Origin: Collinsella sp.
GTDB lineage: Bacteria; Actinomycetota; Coriobacteriia; Coriobacteriales; Coriobacteriaceae
Length of the DNA stretch: 64,000 bases
Assembly (NCBI GenBank): GCA_019414245.1
Contig: DXMK01000005.1
Span: 1-64,000 of the forward strand
Reading direction: 5' to 3'
The notes under the pieces are model-generated. The model was not told where the DNA came from, made no database searches, and was given only the letters and a program-made list of their open reading frames with translations. The number at the start of each line of letters is the position of its first letter. The stretch's first letter is position 1. The translations under genes and the position numbers were made by a program. This document shows, piece by piece, positions 43,989-52,317 of this stretch.

Positions 43989-44585
43989 ATGGCGATACCA
44001 GTGGACCTTCGCATTAAGAAAACCTACCGCGCCCTGTTCGATGCCTTCACCGAGCTTCTCGAGGAGCATCGTTTTGAGGACCTGACGGTTGCCATGCTGT
44101 GCGACCGCGCCATGATTCGCCGCACGACGTTCTACAAGCATTTTCGCGACAAGAACGATTACTTTGCCTTTTATATCGATGAGCTTATGTCGGGCTTGCC
44201 GCAAAAACAGCCCGATGAGGCCGGCGCGGTATCTGCCGAGGACGTGCGCGCGCTTCGACACGCGATTTTGGACGATGCCATGGATTTGATTCTGACGCAC
44301 GAGCGGCTCATGGATAACATTTTGGCAAGCAGCATGTCGGGCATGTTGACCAACGTTATTTGCGACCGCATTGCTCGCTCCATCCGCGAGCGTGTGATGA
44401 ACGTGCTTGCCGAGGATGCCCTGGCCCCCGTGTCACTCGTGACGACGTCTGAGTTTGTCGCCGGCGGTATTATTCGACTTTTCACGATATGGTGGGAATC
44501 GGGCCACGATCTGGAGCGTCGACCTGAGATAGCCGACGTTGTCGATGCGCTGTTCGAGCGGACCATGACACCGGTGCATCACTAA
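43989..44585 (+). CDS. TetR-family regulator (TetR/AcrR, C-terminal type 8)
   Basis: 198-residue regulator: HTH about 10-60 (IKKTYRALFDAFTELLEEHRFEDLTVAMLCDRAMIRRTTFYKHFRDKNDYF), helical ligand domain beyond. The sequence RRTTFYKHFRDK is typical of regulators such as those of dihydroxyacetone kinase. The ATG at 43989 lies too close to GAGG; a GTG at 44001 is an alternative start. Divergent from lemA; no target is obvious. Confidence 0.82.
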   Translation: MAIPVDLRIKKTYRALFDAFTELLEEHRFEDLTVAMLCDRAMIRRTTFYKHFRDKNDYFAFYIDELMSGLPQKQPDEAGAVSAEDVRALRHAILDDAMDLILTHERLMDNILASSMSGMLTNVICDRIARSIRERVMNVLAEDALAPVSLVTTSEFVAGGIIRLFTIWWESGHDLERRPEIADVVDALFERTMTPVHH

Positions 44586-44588
44586 AAG

Positions 44589-44678
44589 TGGCGGAGAGAG
44601 GGGGATTCGAACCCCCGGAACGCTCTCGCGCTCAACGGTTTTCAAGACCGCCGCATTCAACCGCTCTGCCATCTCTCC
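44589..44678 (-). tRNA. tRNA-Ser(TGA)
   Basis: Read on the minus strand: acceptor GGAGAGA pairs with TCTCTCC followed by G and an encoded CCA; anticodon loop CTTGAAA gives anticodon TGA (reads UCA/UCG codons); a long variable arm GAGCGCGAGAGCGTT is present as in class II tRNAs; T-arm GGGGGTTCGAATCCCCC. Confidence 0.96.
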
Positions 44679-44729
44679 GTGAGTCGTAATGATAGCATCG
44701 TTTTGAATTTGCAACAGGGAAGGCGAACG

Positions 44730-46511
44730 ATGACGATCACCGAAATCGACGAGAAGTTCATGCGCGAGGCGCTGGCGGAGGCGCGAGCCGCCGCGTCGGT
44801 GGGCGAGGTGCCCATCGGAGCCGTGGTGGTGCGCGCGGGCGAGATTGTCGCGCGGGCGCATAATCGTCGCGAGCTCGACCAGGATCCTTCGGCTCATGCC
44901 GAGTTCGCGGCCCTGTGCGCTGCCGCCCAGGCGCTTGGCCGCTGGCGCCTTTCCGATTGCACGGTTTACGTGACGCTCGAGCCATGCTGCATGTGTGCGG
45001 GCCTTATGGTCAACGCGCGCGTGGGGCGCTGCGTGTATGGCGCGGCTGATGCCAAGGCGGGCGCGTTGGGTTCGCTGTATGACCTGAATGCCGATTCGCG
45101 CCTGAATCATCGGTTTAACGTTAATGCCGGCGTGCTGGCGGATGAATGCCGCGAGCTGCTGAGTAGCTATTTTGGCGGTCTGCGCGGAGCGGGCGGCGCT
45201 GGTTGCGGTTGTGGGGCCGATCTTGGGGCACATACCGCTCATGCCGAGGCGCTCGCGTGTGCCGAAGAGGATGCTGGCGCAGCGGTTGACTTTGGCCCCG
45301 TGCAGCGCCGGCCCCGCCGCGTGCTGCTGGCGATTGATTCCTTTAAGGGCAGCGTTTCGAGCGCGCAGGCGGAGAAAGCCGTTGCCGAAGGCGTGCGCCG
45401 TGTGTGGCCCGATGCCGAGCTGGGCGCTTTGCCGCTGGCAGATGGTGGCGAGGGAACGCTCGACGCCATCGCCGCGCGCGGTGGCGAGCTCTCGACCTGT
45501 GAGGCTGCAGGCCCCTTGGGCGACCGCGTGTCTGCCCGGATGCTGGTGGACGGCGAGCACGAGTCGGCTGTAATTGAGATGGCCGAGGCGGCGGGTATTG
45601 GGTATTCGTCCTGCACGGAGTCGGCGGCGTTGGCGGCCACAACTTATGGCGTGGGCGAACTGATGCTTCGTGCGGTTCGCGCGGGTGCAAAGACGATCTA
45701 TATTGGTTTGGGCGGCAGCGCCACCAACGACGGTGGCGCCGGCATGCTGCAGGCGCTGGGCGCCCGCCTTGTCGATGAGCGTGGCCGCAATATCGCCCCC
45801 GGTCTCGCGGGCCTTGAACACGTGACGAGTATCGATTTGGTACCGACGCTTCGGGCACTGAGCGGCGCGCACGTTGTCGTGCTGTCCGATGTCGAGAATC
45901 CGCTCGTGGGGCGTCGAGGCGCACTGGCGGTGTTTGGCGGGCAGAAGGGCCTGCCGACGGATGATGCCGAGGCGCTGCGCAGGTACGACAGCTGGATGGT
46001 CGGCTATGGTCGCCTGCTCGATGCGGCGATTACCGGGGCGCGGGCCCAGGGGCTATTGCGTGCGCCCGAGGGCGCGCGGACATTTGGCTCGGTGCTCGGT
46101 GTGCCCGGTGCCGGCGCCGCCGGCGGCCTGGGCGCCGCGTTGCTAGCGCTCGGTGCGGAGCTGCGTTCGGGCGTGGAGACGGTGCTCGATCTGATTGGGT
46201 TTGACGAGTGCGTGCGCGATGCCGACCTGGTCATAACGGGCGAGGGCAATATGGACGAGCAATCCGCTGCCGGCAAGGCACCGGTGGGCGTGGCTCGTCG
46301 TGCGAAGCGATATGGCAAGCCGGTTGTTGCCGTCGTGGGCGGTCGTGCCGACAACCTGGATGCGGTGTATGGGCAGGGTGTCGACTTAGTTCTGCCGGTC
46401 TGTCGCAGACCCATGCCCCTTGACCAAGCGCTCGACCCCCAGGAAGCCACAACCAACCTCATCTGCGCCGGTGAAGCCGCCGCCCGATCCTACGACCTCG
46501 CCCGCCTCTAA
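44730..46511 (+). CDS. TadA-like deaminase fused to glycerate kinase
   Basis: 593-residue fusion in one uninterrupted frame. Residues 1-155 are a complete TadA-type tRNA adenosine deaminase: zinc site HAEFAAL (about 58-64, with catalytic Glu) and EPCCMCAG (about 86-93), which would make inosine-34 in tRNA-Arg(ACG). A Gly/Cys/Ala-rich linker (about 156-190) leads to a type II glycerate kinase (about 194-593): VLLAIDSFKGSVSSAQAE, PLADGGEGTLDA, GLGGSATNDGGAGMLQALGA and VITGEGNMDEQSAAGKAP. GGGAAGG precedes the ATG. No internal start with a strong ribosome site was seen at the junction. Confidence 0.88.
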   Translation: MTITEIDEKFMREALAEARAAASVGEVPIGAVVVRAGEIVARAHNRRELDQDPSAHAEFAALCAAAQALGRWRLSDCTVYVTLEPCCMCAGLMVNARVGRCVYGAADAKAGALGSLYDLNADSRLNHRFNVNAGVLADECRELLSSYFGGLRGAGGAGCGCGADLGAHTAHAEALACAEEDAGAAVDFGPVQRRPRRVLLAIDSFKGSVSSAQAEKAVAEGVRRVWPDAELGALPLADGGEGTLDAIAARGGELSTCEAAGPLGDRVSARMLVDGEHESAVIEMAEAAGIGYSSCTESAALAATTYGVGELMLRAVRAGAKTIYIGLGGSATNDGGAGMLQALGARLVDERGRNIAPGLAGLEHVTSIDLVPTLRALSGAHVVVLSDVENPLVGRRGALAVFGGQKGLPTDDAEALRRYDSWMVGYGRLLDAAITGARAQGLLRAPEGARTFGSVLGVPGAGAAGGLGAALLALGAELRSGVETVLDLIGFDECVRDADLVITGEGNMDEQSAAGKAPVGVARRAKRYGKPVVAVVGGRADNLDAVYGQGVDLVLPVCRRPMPLDQALDPQEATTNLICAGEAAARSYDLARL

Positions 46512-46527
46512 ATCCCAACTCCCTATA

Positions 46528-46594
46528 AGTTGCGGTGGAATAGTTCCTGTTTGGCGGCTCAGGCGGCAAAAACAGGAACTATTCCACCGCAACT
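46528..46594. repeat. Perfect 25-bp-arm palindrome
   Basis: AGTTGCGGTGGAATAGTTCC(TGTTT) and its exact complement enclose a 17-base loop of two GGCGGC units, just after the fusion gene. No T-tract follows directly. Confidence 0.8.
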
Positions 46595-46632
46595 CAAAAG
46601 TGGTCTTTTGGCCCTGTCCCAAATTAGCTACC

Positions 46633-46661
46633 TTGCCCCATCGGGCGGGAGCGGGTAAGAT
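46633..46661 (+). promoter_or_regulatory. Promoter of the SRP RNA
   Basis: TTGCCC and TAAGAT spaced 17 bases, ending about 10-15 bases before the RNA's 5' arm. Confidence 0.6.
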
Positions 46662-46671
46662 ATACCGAGCG

Positions 46672-46784
46672 CCTAGCGCGTTCGATGGGTTCGGATGACG
46701 ACATGTTCCGAATCTGGTCAGGTCCGGAAGGAAGCAGCCATAAGGAGCCTCTGTCGGGCATCCGAATCCATCGAGCGCACGGGC
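46672..46784 (+). ncRNA. ffs: Signal recognition particle RNA (small bacterial type)
   Basis: The universally conserved tip GGTCAGGTCCGGAAGGAAGC (46718-46737) is present, with AGCAGCC completing the asymmetric loop that binds Ffh. The closing stem pairs GCGCGTTCGATGGGTTCGGA (46676-46695) with TCCGAATCCATCGAGCGC (46761-46778). About 110 nt, the 4.5S-like form without an Alu domain. The ends are estimated from pairing; the short GCGC-ACGG-GCGC-TTTTT just downstream can act as terminator. Confidence 0.95.
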
Positions 46785-46919
46785 GCTTTTTGGTGCCGCG
46801 ATGTGGTCCCGGTGCCGGCGGACTGTTTGGTGTCTCGCTGGTCCTCGGCTTTGCCTGCGGAATCGCTCGACTACCAAACAGCCCGCCGGCACCGGGACCA
46901 CATCGTCCAAAATGCGCCC
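46781..46919 (-). repeat. Nested palindrome after SRP RNA, probable family member
   Basis: 33-bp arms 46799-46831 and 46873-46905 pair with one mismatch, and outer blocks GGGCGC-TTTTGG / CCAAAA-GCGCCC (46781-46793, 46907-46919) extend them. The interior has GGTCCTCGGC, TTT, GCCTGCGGAATCGC, which matches the GTCCT...TGCGGAA points of the core family but lacks the 9-bp inner hairpin. Its left edge includes the SRP RNA terminator. Confidence 0.6.
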
Positions 46920-47053
46920 GTAGAGGCGCGTTAATCTGAACAATTAATCCCTTGTCTAGTGCTGCTCGTTGGCTTTGCCAAAACATGTTCGGGTGCTTTG
47001 TCTCTGTGCCTAGTTTCCTGATTGTTTCGGGGGCTTGTTCTGTGACGAGTTGA

Positions 47054-47082
47054 TTTCATATCTCCAGGGCTCTCCGTACTAT
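47054..47082 (+). promoter_or_regulatory. Candidate promoter of ABC exporter pair 2
   Basis: TTCATA and TACTAT spaced 17 bases, 45 bases before the start codon. Confidence 0.4.
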
Positions 47083-47126
47083 CATGAATCAGATTGAAGA
47101 GAGATGATGATAAGGAGCGCCTATAC

Positions 47127-48983
47127 ATGATTGAGCTGCTCAGGCGTTTTGGTGGTAAGTTTCGCCGGTATATGGTGATTGGTCCTGCGTGCAAGCTGAT
47201 CGAAGTGATCTTTGACCTGCTGACGCCGCTGGTGATTGCCCAGATGATCGATAAGGGCATTGGCTCGCACGACGTGAACGCCGTTATCCACTACGGCATG
47301 GTACTTGGCGCCATGGCTGTGATCGGCATCTCGTTTACGCTCGTCTGCCAAAAGATGGCGGCGCTGACTTCGCAGGGCATGGGTACCGACATTCGCAGTG
47401 CACTCTACCAGCACATCAACGAACTGAGCTATGTCGAACTCGATCGCTTTGGCACGCCGTCGCTCATCACGCGCATTACCAACGATGTCAACCAGGTGCA
47501 GCTCGCTGTGGCGCTGGGCGTGCGCATGCTTATCCGCTGGCCCTTCTTGGCGGTGGGTTCTATGTGCGCGGCCCTTGCCATCGACCTTAAGCTCGGCATC
47601 ATCTTTTTGATTTGCACACCCGCCATCGGCTTGGTGTTTTGGTTTGTCATGGCGCGCTGCATTCCGTACTACAAGCAGCTGCAGGCAAAGCTCGACCGCA
47701 TCGCGCTTGTCTGCCGCGAGGGGCTTTCGGGTGCCCGTGTGGTCCGCGCGTTTGTGCGCGAAGACCACGAGCGCGAGCGTTTTGCTCGTGCGGCCGACGA
47801 CCAGGCGCATGTCGCCATCGCGGTGGGTAAGCTCTCGTCGGTCCTTAACCCCGTCACGTTTTTGGTGATGAATCTGGGCGTGTGCGCCATCCTGTGGGTG
47901 GGCGGCATCCAGGTCAACGTGGGTGAGCTTACGCAGGGCCAGGTCATGGCGTTTGTGAACTACATGACGCAGACCCTCACCTCCATCGTCTACGTGGCCA
48001 ACCTGGTCGTTGTCTTTACCAAGGCGAGCGCCAGCGCGTCGCGCATCAACGAGGTGCTCAATTGCGAGCCGAGCATCACCGACGAGGGCAACCAGCCGGT
48101 CGCGCTGCCTGAGCCGAGCGACCTGGCGGGTGGCGCTGTTCCGGTCCCTGCGCTGAGCTTTGACCATGCGAGCTTTTCGTTTGGCGCGGGCGCGGCAAAT
48201 GCCGTGAGCGATGTGACCCTGGAGCTGCCGCTGGGCAAAACGCTCGGCATTATCGGCGGCACGGGCAGCGGCAAGTCCACACTCGTCTCGCTTATCCCGC
48301 GCCTGTACGATGTGAGCACCGGCCGCGTGAGCGTGATGGGCGCCGACGTGCACACCTGGCCGCTCGACCAGCTGCGCCGTGTGGTCGCGACCGTTCCGCA
48401 GCGCGCTTCGCTGGTGAGCGGCACAATCCGCAGCAACCTGACCTGGCGCGACGAGGCAGCAACCGACGAGGAGCTCTGGGCGGCGCTCGATATGGCGCAG
48501 GCCAGCGAGTTCGTGCGCGACAAGCCCCAGGGCTTAGATGCTCCGGTCGAGGCGGGCGGCAAGAACTTTAGCGGTGGCCAACGTCAGCGTCTGACTATCG
48601 CGCGCGCCTTGGTAGGTTCGCCTCAGATATTGATCATGGACGATTCCGCCTCGGCGCTCGACTTTAAGACCGACGCGGCACTCCGCCATGCCATTCGCAA
48701 ACGAAGCATGCGCGGTGCCGCCGAGGGCGCGCTGCCGCTGACCACGGTGATTGTGAGCCAACGCGTCTCGACCGTTCGCGATGTCGACATAATCTGCGTA
48801 CTCGACCACGGCTCGGTTGCGGGCCTGGGAACGCACGATGAGCTGTACGCGACCTGCCAGCTCTATCGCGAGATTTGCCAGTCGCAGCTTCGCCGCGAGG
48901 AGCTCGAGGGTCAGCAGGGGAGCGCGGTGCCCGCGCCCGCCCCGACTGCCCCTGCGCCTACTTGCTCAAAGGAGAGTTGCTAG
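47127..48983 (+). CDS. ABC exporter subunit, degenerate ATP site (pair 2)
   Basis: 618-residue half-transporter: six-helix domain (about 15-310) and ATPase with Walker A GGTGSGKS at about 378, signature NFSGGQRQR at about 482 and Walker B ILIMDDSASALD, again with Asp for the catalytic Glu. An Ala/Pro-rich tail (about 595-618) ends it. It parallels the gene at 35982 and would pair with the next gene as an asymmetric heterodimeric exporter. AAGGAG precedes the ATG at 47127; no regulator gene is co-transcribed. Confidence 0.9.
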   Translation: MIELLRRFGGKFRRYMVIGPACKLIEVIFDLLTPLVIAQMIDKGIGSHDVNAVIHYGMVLGAMAVIGISFTLVCQKMAALTSQGMGTDIRSALYQHINELSYVELDRFGTPSLITRITNDVNQVQLAVALGVRMLIRWPFLAVGSMCAALAIDLKLGIIFLICTPAIGLVFWFVMARCIPYYKQLQAKLDRIALVCREGLSGARVVRAFVREDHERERFARAADDQAHVAIAVGKLSSVLNPVTFLVMNLGVCAILWVGGIQVNVGELTQGQVMAFVNYMTQTLTSIVYVANLVVVFTKASASASRINEVLNCEPSITDEGNQPVALPEPSDLAGGAVPVPALSFDHASFSFGAGAANAVSDVTLELPLGKTLGIIGGTGSGKSTLVSLIPRLYDVSTGRVSVMGADVHTWPLDQLRRVVATVPQRASLVSGTIRSNLTWRDEAATDEELWAALDMAQASEFVRDKPQGLDAPVEAGGKNFSGGQRQRLTIARALVGSPQILIMDDSASALDFKTDAALRHAIRKRSMRGAAEGALPLTTVIVSQRVSTVRDVDIICVLDHGSVAGLGTHDELYATCQLYREICQSQLRREELEGQQGSAVPAPAPTAPAPTCSKESC

Positions 48984-50843
48984 ATGAACCCGTATACTTC
49001 TTCCGGTTCGGTCGCCACGATGACGGCCAACGTGTCCGGCAACGATAGTCTCAACGACCTGGGAGACGGTCCCCGCCAGCCCGGCGACCCCGAGCGCTAT
49101 CCCGCCGGTGCGGTGACCCGCCGCCTGCTGGGCTATGTTCGCCCGCACCGCGTCTCGTTTGCGACATCGTTTTTGAGTGCCGCCGTCTCGGTGATACTGC
49201 AGCTCTACACGCCCATCCTCATTGGCGAGGGCATCGACCTTATCGTCACCGCCGGGCAGGTGGACTTTGACGTGCTGCTGCCGCTCGTTACCAAGCTCGC
49301 GATTGTCGTGGTGGGCGCGGCGGCCTTCCAGTGGCTGCAGGGCTATTGCGTCAACCGCCTGTCCTACGAGACGGTGCGCGACATGCGCGTGGAGGCGAGC
49401 AACAAGCTCAGCCGCATGCCGCTCAGCTTTATCGACAGCCATGCCCACGGCGACCTTATGAGCCGCGTGGTCAACGACGTCGATCAGGTGGGCGATGGCC
49501 TGCTGCAGGGCTTTACCCAGCTATTCACCGGCGTTATCACCATCGTTGGCACGCTCGCGTTTATGCTCTCCATTAACCTGACCATGACGCTCGTGGTGGT
49601 GCTCGTCACGCCGCTTTCCATCTTTGCGGCCGGTGCCATCGCCAAGCTCTCCAACAAGAGCTTCACTGCCCAGCAGCGCATCCAGGGTCTGCTCGGGGGC
49701 CATATCGAGGAGTATGTGGGCGAGCAAAAGCTTGTGGATGCGTTTGCCTACGGCCCGCACGCTCAGCAGCGCTTCGATGCCCTCAACGCCGAGCTCTATA
49801 CGGCGGGCGAGCGCGCACAGTTTATGGGTTCGCTCTCTAACCCCGGCACGCGCTTTATCAACAACATCATCTACGCCGTGGTGGCCGTGATTGGCTGCAT
49901 TGGCGTGATTGCGGGCGTGCCCGCGGCACTTACGGTGGGCGGCGTGCAGATCTTCCTGTCCTACGCCAACCAGTACACTAAGCCGTTCAACGAGGTCACG
50001 AACGTCATCACGCAGATCCAAACCGCGTATGCCTCGGCGCGTCGTATGTTTGCGCTGCTCGACGCGCGCGAGCAGGAGCCCGATGTCGAGGATGCCGTGG
50101 AACTCACGGCCCCGAAGGGCGAGGTCGCCTTTGAGCATGTGGGCTTTAGCTATGTGCCCGACCGCAAGCTGCTGCAGGACATCTGCATCGATGCTAAGCC
50201 CGGCATGCGGTTTGCCCTGGTCGGTCCCACGGGCTGCGGCAAGACGACGCTCATCAACCTGCTGCTGCGCTTTTACGATATCGATGCCGGCAGTATTGCT
50301 GTCGACGGCCGCTCTTCGCGCGACTACACGCGCGCGAGCCTGCGCCGCGCCTTTGGCATGGTGTTGCAGGACACCTGGCTGTTCGAGGGCACGGTGGCCC
50401 AGAACATTGCCTACGGTTGCCCCGACGCCACGCGCGAGCAGATTATCGAGGCGGCCAAGCGCGCGCATGCGCACAAGTTTATCGTGCAGCTGCCGCAGGG
50501 CTACGACACGGTGATCGGCGAGGACGGCGGCACGTTTAGCCAGGGTCAAAAACAGCTGCTGTGCATCGCACGCGTTATGCTCACTGACCCGGCTATCTTG
50601 CTGTTGGACGAGGCGACCTCGAGCATCGATACCCGCACCGAGCTGCAGGTGCAAGCGGCATTCGACGAGCTCATGGCCGGCCGCACGAGCTTTGTCGTGG
50701 CGCACCGCCTGTCGACGATTCGGAACGCCGACTGCATCCTGGTGATGCGCGACGGCGAGATTATCGAGCGCGGCACGCATGACGAGCTGCTGGCGGCAGA
50801 CGGCTTCTATGCCGAGCTCTACCGCAGCCAGTTTGCCCAGTGA
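48984..50843 (+). CDS. ABC exporter subunit, canonical ATP site (pair 2)
   Basis: 619-residue partner of the previous gene; the ATG follows its stop codon directly, with AAAGGAGAG upstream. A polar about 50-residue N-terminal stretch precedes the six helices. Walker A GPTGCGKT at about 413, signature FSQGQKQL at about 515, Walker B ILLLDEATSSID with intact Glu and switch VAHRLSTI. The active site therefore uses this Walker A/B and the partner's SGGQ. Substrate unknown. Confidence 0.9.
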   Translation: MNPYTSSGSVATMTANVSGNDSLNDLGDGPRQPGDPERYPAGAVTRRLLGYVRPHRVSFATSFLSAAVSVILQLYTPILIGEGIDLIVTAGQVDFDVLLPLVTKLAIVVVGAAAFQWLQGYCVNRLSYETVRDMRVEASNKLSRMPLSFIDSHAHGDLMSRVVNDVDQVGDGLLQGFTQLFTGVITIVGTLAFMLSINLTMTLVVVLVTPLSIFAAGAIAKLSNKSFTAQQRIQGLLGGHIEEYVGEQKLVDAFAYGPHAQQRFDALNAELYTAGERAQFMGSLSNPGTRFINNIIYAVVAVIGCIGVIAGVPAALTVGGVQIFLSYANQYTKPFNEVTNVITQIQTAYASARRMFALLDAREQEPDVEDAVELTAPKGEVAFEHVGFSYVPDRKLLQDICIDAKPGMRFALVGPTGCGKTTLINLLLRFYDIDAGSIAVDGRSSRDYTRASLRRAFGMVLQDTWLFEGTVAQNIAYGCPDATREQIIEAAKRAHAHKFIVQLPQGYDTVIGEDGGTFSQGQKQLLCIARVMLTDPAILLLDEATSSIDTRTELQVQAAFDELMAGRTSFVVAHRLSTIRNADCILVMRDGEIIERGTHDELLAADGFYAELYRSQFAQ

Positions 50844-50860
50844 GAGCGGCCGATTAGCGG

Positions 50861-50895
50861 CAGATGGTTTACATCTGCGTCGTTAGTACTAAGAT
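50861..50895 (+). promoter_or_regulatory. Promoter with palindrome upstream of flavodoxin-like gene
   Basis: TTTACA and TAAGAT are spaced 16 bases (50868-50895). The -35 lies inside the palindrome CAGATG-GTTTA-CATCTG (50861-50877), a possible operator. Confidence 0.5.
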
Positions 50896-50948
50896 ATGCT
50901 TCTAACAAATTGCATTAATGGCTCGAGTTTCGGGGGAAACGAGGCAAC

Positions 50949-51506
50949 GTGACTATGACATGCTCTATGGTGGTCAACAGCAAGAGCGGTAATACCAGGA
51001 TGGTTTCGGGCGCGATTAAGCGCGCGCTGCAGGCCGCGGGCGTCGAGTTTATTCACGCCGCCGCACTGAGCGATGATGCCGATTCTGAGCAGGTTGCGAG
51101 CGAGGCCCAGGGTGCCTGCGCGGCCGATACGGTGCTTGTCGGTTTTTGGTGCGACAAGGGCACCTGCTCGCCTTCGGTTGCGACGCTGCTCTCTGCCCTG
51201 CACGGCAAGCGCGTCTTTCTGTTTGGTACCTGCGGCTTTGGTGCCAGCGAGGACTACTTTAGGCAGATTATCGACCGCGTGTCGTCCAATTTGGCCGAGG
51301 ATGCCGAGCTTGTGGGCTGGGCGATGTGCCAGGGCAAGATGGGCCCCGCGGTCAAGCAGCGTTACGAGGCCATGCTCGAGCAAGATCCCGACAATGCCCG
51401 CTTTAAGATGCTGCTCGACAACTGGGTCGCCGCAAAGGATCATCCCACCAAGGAAGACCTGGACAACATGGCGGCGGCCGCTAAGAAGGCCGTGCTGGGC
51501 GAGTAA
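50949..51506 (+). CDS. Flavodoxin-family protein
   Basis: 185-residue flavodoxin-like fold. The phosphate-binding loop is NSKSGNTRMVSGAIKRAL (about residues 10-27), then LVGFWCDKGTCSPSVATLL at about 62 and FLFGTCGFGASEDYF at about 88, the strands that contact the FMN ring. Such proteins carry electrons or act as small quinone reductases. The frame opens with GTG at 50949 just after GAGG; the ATG at 50955 is an alternative. The two are two codons apart. Confidence 0.82.
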   Translation: MTMTCSMVVNSKSGNTRMVSGAIKRALQAAGVEFIHAAALSDDADSEQVASEAQGACAADTVLVGFWCDKGTCSPSVATLLSALHGKRVFLFGTCGFGASEDYFRQIIDRVSSNLAEDAELVGWAMCQGKMGPAVKQRYEAMLEQDPDNARFKMLLDNWVAAKDHPTKEDLDNMAAAAKKAVLGE

Positions 51507-51549
51507 CCCACTGCTCGCGGTGTCGAGCGCGCAAAATGACACAGAAGTG

Positions 51550-51578
51550 AAGGCCTCGAAATTCTCGAGGCCTTTTTC
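51550..51578 (+). terminator. Intrinsic terminator
   Basis: AAGGCCTCGA / TCGAGGCCTT with an AATTC-type loop and TTTTTCTT; its last bases run into the -35 box of the next promoter. Confidence 0.82.
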
Positions 51579-51619
51579 TTGACAGTCGACTGTGCCGTGG
51601 CAATATGAACATAGTTCAC
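51579..51619 (+). promoter_or_regulatory. Promoter and operator of the TetR gene
   Basis: TTGACA at 51579 and CAATAT at 51601 (16-base spacer) overlap the inverted repeat TGAAC-ATA-GTTCA (51606-51618). The same GAAC-N3-GTTC site recurs at 52232-52246 before the next gene. Confidence 0.6.
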
Positions 51620-51634
51620 ATTGGAGGTGAGGGC

Positions 51635-52192
51635 ATGAATAACACAGCGACGTCTAAGGAGGAAATCCTGAAGACGAGCCGTAAGCTCATCCAGGAAAAC
51701 GGCTGGACCGGCGTCAACATTCGCTCGGTGGCGGCGGCGTGCGGCGTGTCGGTCGGATGCATCTACAACTACTTTGATTCTAAGACAGCGCTGGTGGGCG
51801 CGACCGTGGCAAGCGTCTGGGGCGACATTTTCCATCATCCGGACGATGAGTCGGTTTTGGATGACACGGTCTCCTGCATTCGCTGGATGTATCGCCAGAT
51901 AGAGTACGGTAGCCAAACGTATCCGGGCTTCTTTACGCACCATTCGCTGGGATTCATGCAGCAAGACACCGCGGATGGCAAGCGTCAAATGCATCATGCC
52001 TGGCAGCATATCCTCGACCAGCTCTGTGTGGTGCTCAAGCGCGATTCACGGGTGCGCTCAGATGCCTTCACCGATCAGTTTTCGGCCGAGCAATTTGCCG
52101 AGGTCCTGTTCTCGCTCATGCTCTCTGCCGTGATCCGACAGGATTTTGATCCGAGCGCCGTGCTCGAGATCACGCGTCGAACCCTTTACTAA
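51635..52192 (+). CDS. TetR-family transcriptional regulator
   Basis: 185-residue regulator with N-terminal HTH (about 8-55: SKEEILKTSRKLIQENGWTG, NIRSVAAACGVSVGCIYNYFDSK) and a helical ligand-binding part. GGAGGTG precedes the ATG at 51635. A 15-bp inverted repeat in its own promoter and another in front of the downstream membrane-protein gene suggest it represses both. Ligand unknown. Confidence 0.88.
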   Translation: MNNTATSKEEILKTSRKLIQENGWTGVNIRSVAAACGVSVGCIYNYFDSKTALVGATVASVWGDIFHHPDDESVLDDTVSCIRWMYRQIEYGSQTYPGFFTHHSLGFMQQDTADGKRQMHHAWQHILDQLCVVLKRDSRVRSDAFTDQFSAEQFAEVLFSLMLSAVIRQDFDPSAVLEITRRTLY

Positions 52193-52195
52193 ACG

Positions 52196-52222
52196 GTCCC
52201 CGCGCAAGGCGGGGATTTTTAC
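52196..52222 (+). terminator. Intrinsic terminator after TetR gene
   Basis: TCCCCGC / GCGGGGA-type stem with GCAAG loop, then TTTTTA. Confidence 0.75.
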
Positions 52223-52231
52223 GGTTAGAAA

Positions 52232-52246
52232 ATGAACGCCGTTCAT
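52232..52246. promoter_or_regulatory. Second TetR operator
   Basis: ATGAAC-GCC-GTTCAT, a perfect 6-bp-arm inverted repeat with the same arms and spacing as the site at 51605-51619. Confidence 0.6.
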
Positions 52247-52317
52247 GTTAAGGAGATGGTGCTCGGCGCCAGGAAGCCAACCCGTTCTTTTGCAACCATT
52301 CTTTTAGGGAGACACAC

